Shown here in pieces: positions 1-5,725 of a stretch of 12,800 bases of DNA; position 1 is the stretch's first letter, and the number at the start of each line of letters is the position of its first letter. The stretch is taken from contig DATDRS010000031.1 in assembly GCA_035291605.1 (NCBI GenBank), forward strand, positions 1-12,800, in the 5' to 3' direction. The notes under the pieces were generated by a model. The model was not told where the DNA came from, made no database searches, and saw only the letters and a list, made by a program, of their open reading frames with translations. The stretch comes from DATDRS01 sp035291605. Its GTDB lineage: Bacteria > Chloroflexota > Anaerolineae > Anaerolineales > UBA6663. Position numbers and translations under genes: made by a program.

Positions 1-221
1 ACCTGCTGAACACGGTCGCGAGCCAGATCGCGGGCAAGTGTTTGTGCCCGCTGGGCGAGTTCGCCGTCGCCCCGGTGCTGACCAGCCTCAAGCAGTTCCG
101 CGCCGACTTTGACCAGCACGCGAAAGACGCGAAGAAAGCCGCGCCCGCGGCGACCCGCCCGGCCCCGGCGGCGGCGCGCCCCGCACCCAGGGCGAAAGAA
201 CCCGCTCCGGCAGGAGACTGA
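1..221 (+). CDS. nuoF: NADH-quinone oxidoreductase subunit F, 3' end (partial)
   Basis: C-terminal part of the NADH/FMN-binding subunit, which takes electrons from NADH in the cytoplasmic arm of complex I. Only the last 72 codons are present (codons start at position 3; TGA at 219-221). The stretch SQIAGKCLCPLGEFAVAPVL matches the family region carrying the last cysteine ligand of [4Fe-4S] cluster N3, here probably the Cys encoded at 45-47 within CLCPLG. It is followed by the usual end helix (LTSLKQFRADFDQH). Odd: after that helix the protein continues with about 33 residues rich in Ala, Pro, Lys and Arg (from about position 120). Most NuoF proteins stop soon after the helix, so this is a low-complexity, probably disordered tail. 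The gene is followed not by nuoG directly but by a 255-nt scar. Confidence 0.93.
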   Translation, partial: LLNTVASQIAGKCLCPLGEFAVAPVLTSLKQFRADFDQHAKDAKKAAPAATRPAPAAARPAPRAKEPAPAGD

Positions 222-489
222 GGGCAGTGTAATAAGTAGTTTTTTTGCTCGCGTCAATGCGCGCGCTTTCTATCTCACAGGGGGCAGCGCGCTGGCCGAG
301 TTTTATTTGGGTCATCGTCTCAGTCAGGATATGGACTTGTTCACACAAGACCGTGAAGCCTGGCTGACGATTGAAAACGATATCAAGGCAGCAGCTGAAC
401 AGATCGGCGCGACCGTGGATTTCATTCGCGCCAAAGAAGGAAACGAGCTTCACCCCGGAAAACTCAAGAGTAACTTATGGCTGATCTAG
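222..489 (+). pseudogene. Remnant of an AbiEii-type nucleotidyltransferase
   Basis: A broken gene fragment between nuoF and nuoG. In the frame with codons at positions 1 mod 3, the segment from about 232 to 455 encodes ISSFFARVNARAFYLTGG, then SALAEFYLGHRLSQDMDLFT. This matches the nucleotidyltransferase core of the AbiEii/AbiGii toxin family: a GG(S/T) motif followed by an Asp-x-Asp metal-binding pair. About 75 family-like residues remain; full proteins have about 200-300. No start codon precedes the conserved part in frame. The N-terminal residues and the whole C-terminal domain are missing. After GNELH the similarity seems to stop, and the frame ends at a TAG (487-489) inside nuoG. Base composition is visibly less GC-rich than the flanking nuo genes, which fits foreign origin. 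It is almost certainly not functional. Its last bases now form the leader of nuoG, with only a weak AAGAG (466-470) before the nuoG ATG. Confidence 0.75.
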
Positions 490-2957
490 TCACCCTGACG
501 ATTGACGGCGTGCAAGTCTCCGTCCCCAAAGAGACGCTGATCGTGGACGCAGCCAAGCGCGTCCACAAAGACGTTCCGGTCTTCTGCTATCACCCCAAAC
601 TCGAGCCGGTGGGCATGTGCCGCATGTGCCTGGTGGAGATCGGGCGCGTCCAGCGCGACCGCGCCACGGGCGAGATCGTCCGCGACGACCAGGGTCAGCC
701 CCGCGTCGCCTTCGGCCCCAAGCTGGAGACGGCCTGCACCACACTGGTCGAGGAAGGCATGGTCGTCGTCGGCGAGAACTCAAAGGTGAAGGAAGCCCGC
801 GACGACGTCATCGAATTTCTGCTCACCTCGCATCCGCTCGACTGTCCCATCTGCGACAAAGGCGGCGAGTGCCCGCTGCAGGACCTCACCATGCGCCACG
901 GGCCGGGGGAGAGCCGCTTCCTCTTTAGCGAGAAGCTGCACCTGGCCAAGCGCGTTCCGCTCGGCCAGCCGGACGACGCGCTGATTTACCTCGACCGCGA
1001 GCGCTGCATCCAGTGCGCGCGCTGCACCCGCTTCCAGGAGGAAGTGGCGGACGATCCCGTCATCGGCTTCTACGAGCGCGGGCGCAAGCTGGAGATCGTC
1101 ACGTTCTCCGAGCCGGGCTTCGACTCCAAGTGGTCGGGCAACACGACCGACATTTGCCCGGTGGGCGCGCTCACCACGCGGGACTTCCGCTTCGGCGCAC
1201 GCCCCTGGGAGATGATCCCGGCGGCCTCCATCTGCCCGCACTGCCCGGTGGGCTGCAACCTGACCTTCAGCACCCGGCGCGAAGCGGCGGCGGGCGGCGC
1301 GCACGTCGTCAAGCGCGTCATGCCGCGCCAGAACGAAGCCGTCAACGAAATCTGGATTTGCGACAAGGGCCGCTTCGGCTACCACTTTGCGGCCAGCCCG
1401 GAGCGGCTGACCCGGCCGTTGCTCCGCAAAGATGGCGCATTAAGGGAGGCCGCGTGGGACGAGGCCCTCACGCTCGTCGCCGAAAAATTCGAGGCCGCCG
1501 GTTCTGGCCTCGCCGGGCTGCTGGGCGGGCGCCTCTCCAACGAAGACCTGTACGCGATCCGCACCGTCGTGACCGAACTCGGGGGCCAGGTCGAGCTGAA
1601 CTCGCAAATGGGCGGCGGCGACCGCGTGCAGCTCGTCGGCGTGGGGGTGGGCACGAACTTTTCCAGCATGAGCCAGGGCACGGCCATCCTCGTCGTCGCT
1701 TCGGACCTGGAAGAGGAAGCGCCCGTGTGGTGGCTGCGCGTGAAGCAGGCCGCCGAACGCGGCGCAACGCTGATCGCCGCGCATGGCCGCCCGACCAAGA
1801 CCGACCGGCGCGCGGCTTACACGGTCCGCTACGAGTACGGCCACGAGGCGGCGACCGTGCTCGGCATGCTCGTCGCCGGTTCGAGCGAGGCGGCCGATGC
1901 GTTTGCCAGAGCCGAGAACGGCGTCATCCTCTTCGGGCGCGAGGGCCTGGATTTCGCCGGATCGTCGGCGCTCGCGCAGGCGTGCGCGAACTTGCTGATT
2001 GCCACGAACCATTACGGCCGGCCGAACAACGGCCTCATCGCCGTGTGGCCGCACGCGAACACGCAGGGCGCGTGGGATATGGGCGTGAAGGCCCGCGACC
2101 TGAATGAGCCGATGCCGGGCGTGACCGCCTCCTGGATCGTCGCGGCCGACCCGGTGGGCGATGGCCTCGTCGGCGCGGACGACCTGCGAAAGTCCGGGTT
2201 TGTGGCGGTGCAGGAGCTTTTCCTCACCGAGACCGCAAAGGCCGCCGACGTGGTTCTGCCAGCCGCCGCGTGGACCGAACGCGAGGGCACGTTCACGAAC
2301 GGCGAGCGTCGCGTCCAGCGGTTCTATCCGGCGGTGCCTCCGAGGGGCAAACCTGATTTCCAGATCGCGGCGGAGATCGGGGCAAAGGTCGGCGTCAAAC
2401 TGCCGAGGCACGCTTCGCTCGTCATGCTGGAGATCGCGAAGGACGTCCCGGCGTACGCCGGGATCACGTACCAGGGACTCGCCAGGGTTGAACCGCAGTG
2501 GCCGGAAATCGGCGGGCAGGACTTCTACGGCAAGGTCAACTATTACGGCGGCACAGCCTACGAAAACGAGCAGGGCCTCGGCGTGCAATTGAAGTCCGGC
2601 GCGGAGCGCGGTGAGGCCGTGGCGATGGGCAAAGTTGAAGCGCACGAGCCCGAGCGCGACGGCCTGACGCTCGTGGCGACGACGGTGCTTTACGACCGGG
2701 GCGCGACGTTTACGCCTTCGAAGTTGATGCGCCCGCGCCTGCCGCAGCCTTACATTGAATTGAACGCGGTGGACGCTGCGAAGTGGGGTGTGAAGGATGG
2801 CGACGCCGTGATCGTCTCGGCGGATGGGATGACGGCGAAGGTGACAACCCGCGTCGCGGAGCGCGGGCGCGCCCCCGAGGGCGTGGCGCTGATGCCCGCG
2901 AGCCTCGGCCCGGCCGTCCCCGTGCGCCCAACCCGCGTGACGATTAGTAAAACCTGA
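477..2957 (+). CDS. nuoG: NADH-quinone oxidoreductase subunit G
   Basis: Large Fe-S subunit of the complex I peripheral arm, passing electrons from NuoF/NuoE toward NuoI; 826 aa (E. coli NuoG is 908). All cluster ligands are visible: [2Fe-2S] Cys37, Cys48, Cys51, Cys87; the His-type [4Fe-4S] His119, Cys123, Cys126, Cys132; the next [4Fe-4S] Cys177, Cys180, Cys183, Cys227; and the off-pathway N7-type cluster Cys253, Cys256, Cys260, Cys295, which only some lineages keep. Residues from about 300 to 690 form the degenerate molybdopterin-oxidoreductase domain, and about 720-820 the dinucleotide-binding-like C-terminal domain. The start at ATG 477 gives the standard ferredoxin-like N-terminus (VTLTIDGVQVSVP). 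The Shine-Dalgarno is weak because the sequence upstream is the AbiEii scar. nuoH follows after 38 nt. Confidence 0.97.
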   Translation: MADLVTLTIDGVQVSVPKETLIVDAAKRVHKDVPVFCYHPKLEPVGMCRMCLVEIGRVQRDRATGEIVRDDQGQPRVAFGPKLETACTTLVEEGMVVVGENSKVKEARDDVIEFLLTSHPLDCPICDKGGECPLQDLTMRHGPGESRFLFSEKLHLAKRVPLGQPDDALIYLDRERCIQCARCTRFQEEVADDPVIGFYERGRKLEIVTFSEPGFDSKWSGNTTDICPVGALTTRDFRFGARPWEMIPAASICPHCPVGCNLTFSTRREAAAGGAHVVKRVMPRQNEAVNEIWICDKGRFGYHFAASPERLTRPLLRKDGALREAAWDEALTLVAEKFEAAGSGLAGLLGGRLSNEDLYAIRTVVTELGGQVELNSQMGGGDRVQLVGVGVGTNFSSMSQGTAILVVASDLEEEAPVWWLRVKQAAERGATLIAAHGRPTKTDRRAAYTVRYEYGHEAATVLGMLVAGSSEAADAFARAENGVILFGREGLDFAGSSALAQACANLLIATNHYGRPNNGLIAVWPHANTQGAWDMGVKARDLNEPMPGVTASWIVAADPVGDGLVGADDLRKSGFVAVQELFLTETAKAADVVLPAAAWTEREGTFTNGERRVQRFYPAVPPRGKPDFQIAAEIGAKVGVKLPRHASLVMLEIAKDVPAYAGITYQGLARVEPQWPEIGGQDFYGKVNYYGGTAYENEQGLGVQLKSGAERGEAVAMGKVEAHEPERDGLTLVATTVLYDRGATFTPSKLMRPRLPQPYIELNAVDAAKWGVKDGDAVIVSADGMTAKVTTRVAERGRAPEGVALMPASLGPAVPVRPTRVTISKT

Positions 2958-2985
2958 AGCGGGGTGAAGTGAGACCACGCGCCAC

Positions 2986-2992
2986 AAGGTGA
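2986..2992 (+). promoter_or_regulatory. Ribosome binding site of nuoH
   Basis: AAGGTGA lies 3 nt before ATG 2996, closer than is usual, in the 38-nt nuoG-nuoH gap. It supports the 2996 start. Confidence 0.6.
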
Positions 2993-2995
2993 CTT

Positions 2996-4177
2996 ATGCA
3001 GATAGACCCAGCGTTGACCCGAGTGATTATCGAAGCCGCCATCAAGTCGGCCATCAGCTGCTTGGTGCTGATCACCGGCTTCGCCTACATGACTTTTGCC
3101 GAGCGCAAGGTGGCCGCGTTGTTGCAGACGCGCCTCGGCCCCAACCGCGCCGGGCCGTGGGGCTTCCTGCAGCCGGCGGCGGACGGGATCAAGCTCATTT
3201 TCAAGGAAGAGCTGATCCCGGCGGGCGCGGACAAGTTTATTTTCCTCCTCGCCCCGGTGGTGGCGGTCGTGCCCGGGCTCGTCATCCTCGCGGTCGTGCC
3301 GTGGGGCCCGACGATCACCGTCGGCTGCTGCGAGGTCGCGCTGCCGGCCCTCAACTTCCAGGCGGGGCCGCGCCTCTTCGGGCCGTGGGATGTGCCGCTG
3401 GGCATCGCCGATCTGAACGTGGGGATGCTCTACATCCTCTCGGTGGCCTCGATCGCAGTGTACGGCGTGGTGCTCGCGGGCTGGTCGTCAAACAACAAGT
3501 ACGCCCTGCTCGGCGGCATCCGCTCCTCGGCCCAGATGGTCAGTTATGAACTGGCGCTGGGCCTGTCGGTGATCGGCCCGCTCATGCTCGCCGGTTCGAT
3601 GAGCATGAAGGACATCATCCAAGCGCAGCAGGGCGTTTGGTTTATTTTCCTCCAGCCGGTGGCCGCCATCATTTTCTACCTGGCCGGGCTGGCCGAGGTG
3701 AACCGCGCGCCGTTCGACATGCCGGAGGCCGAGCAGGAGTTGACCGCTGGCTACCACACCGAATATTCGGGCATGAAGTTCTCGCTGTTCTTCATGGGCG
3801 AGTATATCAAGATGATTGGCCTGAGCGCGATTTTCGTCACGCTGTTCCTCGGCGGCTGGCGCGGCCCGTTGGTGGATCAGGTTCCCCTCCTCGGGCTGGT
3901 CTGGTTCTGGCTCAAAGTAGCGGCCTCGCTGTACCTCATGATCTGGACGCGCTCGACCCACCCTCGCCTGCGCTACGACCGCTTGATGGCATTGAGCTGG
4001 AAGGCGCTCCTGCCGCTTGCGCTGGCGAACGTGATGGTGACGGCGGCGGCGCTGATTGACGCGACCCTCATGTGGTGGGTGGTCGGCGTTTTGGCGGTGG
4101 TCGTGGCGCTGGTGATCGGGTACAACCTTCGGCGCGCGCGCCCCGGCGCGGGGCCGGCGCGGCGGGCGAGGGCGTAA
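2996..4177 (+). CDS. nuoH: NADH-quinone oxidoreductase subunit H
   Basis: Membrane subunit that forms most of the quinone-binding chamber and joins the peripheral arm to the proton-pumping membrane arm; 393 aa (E. coli 325). Family signatures: AERKVAALLQTRLGPNRAG (residues 35-53), with the following GFLQPAADGIKL lining the quinone site, and AEVNRAPFDMPEAEQELTAG (233-252) followed by YHTEYSGMKFSLFFMGEY, the conserved acidic loop 'TMH5-6' region. About eight hydrophobic segments are visible. The extra length lies in an extracytoplasmic stretch around residues 100-135 (containing a Cys-Cys pair at 111-112) and in a very basic C-terminal tail rich in Arg, Pro and Gly from residue 379. It is followed 2 nt later by a hairpin and then by nuoI. 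Confidence 0.97.
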   Translation: MQIDPALTRVIIEAAIKSAISCLVLITGFAYMTFAERKVAALLQTRLGPNRAGPWGFLQPAADGIKLIFKEELIPAGADKFIFLLAPVVAVVPGLVILAVVPWGPTITVGCCEVALPALNFQAGPRLFGPWDVPLGIADLNVGMLYILSVASIAVYGVVLAGWSSNNKYALLGGIRSSAQMVSYELALGLSVIGPLMLAGSMSMKDIIQAQQGVWFIFLQPVAAIIFYLAGLAEVNRAPFDMPEAEQELTAGYHTEYSGMKFSLFFMGEYIKMIGLSAIFVTLFLGGWRGPLVDQVPLLGLVWFWLKVAASLYLMIWTRSTHPRLRYDRLMALSWKALLPLALANVMVTAAALIDATLMWWVVGVLAVVVALVIGYNLRRARPGAGPARRARA

Positions 4178-4179
4178 AC

Positions 4180-4212
4180 AGAAACCCGTTTTCTTGGAGA
4201 AAACAGGTTTCT
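4180..4212 (+). repeat. Hairpin between nuoH and nuoI
   Basis: Inverted repeat with 14-nt arms: AGAAACCCGTTTTC (4180-4193) and GAAAACAGGTTTCT (4199-4212), with loop TTGGA. Thirteen of 14 positions pair, with one C-A mismatch. It starts 2 nt after the nuoH stop and ends 19 nt before the nuoI start. No T-tract follows, so it is not a normal intrinsic terminator. It is more likely a dispersed palindromic repeat, or an mRNA processing or stability hairpin. The arms can be read as two 7-nt units each. Confidence 0.85.
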
Positions 4213-4231
4213 CTGAGCGAGAGTTTAACGC

Positions 4232-4732
4232 ATGTTCACTGAAATCCTGCGCGGTTTCTGGACGACGTTCAAGCAAAATTTTGAAGAGCCGGTGACGATC
4301 CAGTATCCGGAGGTCAAAAAGCCGGTGGCGAGGCGTTTCAAGGGTCGCCACGAGTTGAAGCGCTACGACAACGGCCTGGAGAAGTGCATTGGGTGCGCGC
4401 TGTGCGCGGCGGCCTGCCCCGCCGACGCGATCTTCGTGGAGGCGGCGGAGAACACCGACGAAGCGCGCTATTCGCCCGGCGAGCGCTACGCCAGCACCTA
4501 CGAGATCAACATGCTGCGCTGCATCTTCTGCGGCTTCTGCGAGGACGCCTGCCCGACCGAAGCGATTGTGCTGGGGAGCGATTACGAGTTGGCCTTCACC
4601 ACCCGCGAGGCATCCATCTATACTAAAGAAATGCTGATCGTCCCGGTCCCGAGGCAGGGCAAGCCGACCCCGCAGAAGGTGGAACCGGGGAAGTTTGACC
4701 GGTCTATCCCAGATATGAAAGACCCCGCATAA
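4232..4732 (+). CDS. nuoI: NADH-quinone oxidoreductase subunit I
   Basis: Ferredoxin-like subunit carrying clusters N6a and N6b, which hand electrons to N2 and the quinone; 166 aa (E. coli 180). Two 2x[4Fe-4S] ferredoxin motifs are complete: Cys52-x2-Cys55-x2-Cys58-x3-Cys62-Pro and Cys97-x2-Cys100-x2-Cys103-x3-Cys107-Pro. The N-terminal amphipathic segment (EILRGFWTTFKQNF) is the usual membrane-surface anchor, and YPEVKKPVARRFKGRHELKR is the typical lead-in to the first cluster. The start at ATG 4232 fits the family N-terminus; only a weak purine-rich stretch (GAGAG near 4219) precedes it. The C-terminal tail after residue 135 is variable and charged. Confidence 0.97.
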   Translation: MFTEILRGFWTTFKQNFEEPVTIQYPEVKKPVARRFKGRHELKRYDNGLEKCIGCALCAAACPADAIFVEAAENTDEARYSPGERYASTYEINMLRCIFCGFCEDACPTEAIVLGSDYELAFTTREASIYTKEMLIVPVPRQGKPTPQKVEPGKFDRSIPDMKDPA

Positions 4733-4805
4733 AATCCCAAACGCCAAATCCCAAACGCCCATTGCGCGCCAGGCCTGGGATTTGGAAATTGGGATTTGGG
4801 ATTTG
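4732..4805 (+). repeat. Inverted 7-nt repeat array, nuoI-nuoJ gap
   Basis: The whole nuoI-nuoJ gap is a two-armed heptamer array. The left arm (4733-4760) has four units of the type AATCCCA/AACGCCA in exact 7-nt register. The right arm (4777-4804) has four units of the type GGGATTT (one is GGAAATT), again every 7 nt. The arms are approximate reverse complements: aligning 4732-4759 with 4777-4804 gives 22 of 28 complementary positions. The middle segment (about 4761-4776) is unrelated. The array ends 4 nt before the nuoJ ATG. It contains no protein gene. Confidence 0.9.
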
Positions 4806-4808
4806 TCT

Positions 4809-5366
<558 letters not shown>

Positions 5367-5409
5367 ACAGACGACGGAGCAGGGATTTGGGATTTGGACA
5401 TTGGGATTT

Positions 5410-5414
5410 GGGAG
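5410..5414 (+). promoter_or_regulatory. Possible nuoK ribosome binding site inside the repeat
   Basis: GGGAG, the start of the last heptamer unit (GGGAGTT), lies 7 nt before ATG 5422. It is the only Shine-Dalgarno-like sequence there, so the repeat itself seems to supply the ribosome binding site. It supports ATG 5422 over the upstream TTG at 5401, which lies within the repeat. Confidence 0.5.
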
Positions 5415-5421
5415 TTTCGAC

Positions 5422-5724
5422 ATGGTTCCAACCAGTTACTACGTCGCCCTCTCCGCTATCCTGTTCACCCTGGGCGTGGCGGGGGTGCTGACACGGCGCA
5501 ACGCCATCATCATCTTCATGTCGGTAGAGTTGATGCTGAACTCCGCCAACCTGGTCTTCGTCGCCTTCGCCCGGCAATTCATGGAACTCTCCGGGCAGGT
5601 GTTCGTGTTCTTCGTGATGACGGTCGCCGCCGCCGAAGTGGCCGTGGGCTTGGCGCTGATCGTCGCCATCTTCCGCACGAAGAAGAGCATCAATGTAGAC
5701 GAGGTCAATCAGTTGAAAGGCTGA
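5422..5724 (+). CDS. nuoK: NADH-quinone oxidoreductase subunit K
   Basis: Small membrane subunit (MrpC-like) that contributes the first half-channel carboxylates of the membrane arm; 100 aa, the usual length (E. coli 100). Three hydrophobic helices are visible. The two buried glutamates needed for proton translocation are present as Glu36 (MSVELMLNSANL) and Glu72 (VAAAEVAVGLAL), at the same numbers as in E. coli, which confirms the start at ATG 5422. A TTG at 5401 would add seven repeat-encoded residues and is rejected. nuoL begins 1 nt after the stop (TGATATG), suggesting translational coupling. Confidence 0.97.
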   Translation: MVPTSYYVALSAILFTLGVAGVLTRRNAIIIFMSVELMLNSANLVFVAFARQFMELSGQVFVFFVMTVAAAEVAVGLALIVAIFRTKKSINVDEVNQLKG

Positions 5725-5725
5725 T

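Noticed and set aside
109..489. A continuous open frame from inside nuoF to the nuoG start as one intact gene
   Set aside because: Its first 40 codons are simply nuoF read in another frame (Arg/Pro-rich). Only the part after about 232 resembles a protein family, and it has no start codon.
1440..2987. Long - strand open frame (515 codons) opposite nuoG
   Set aside because: Antisense shadow of a high-GC gene: Arg/His/Ala-rich translation, no family resemblance, while the + strand carries complete NuoG motifs.
4782..4808. Upstream TTG start for nuoJ
   Set aside because: The nine extra residues are encoded purely by the GGGATTT array; ATG 4809 gives the normal family N-terminus and length.
5401..5421. 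Upstream TTG start for nuoK
   Set aside because: The extra residues come from the repeat; ATG 5422 puts Glu36 and Glu72 at the canonical positions.
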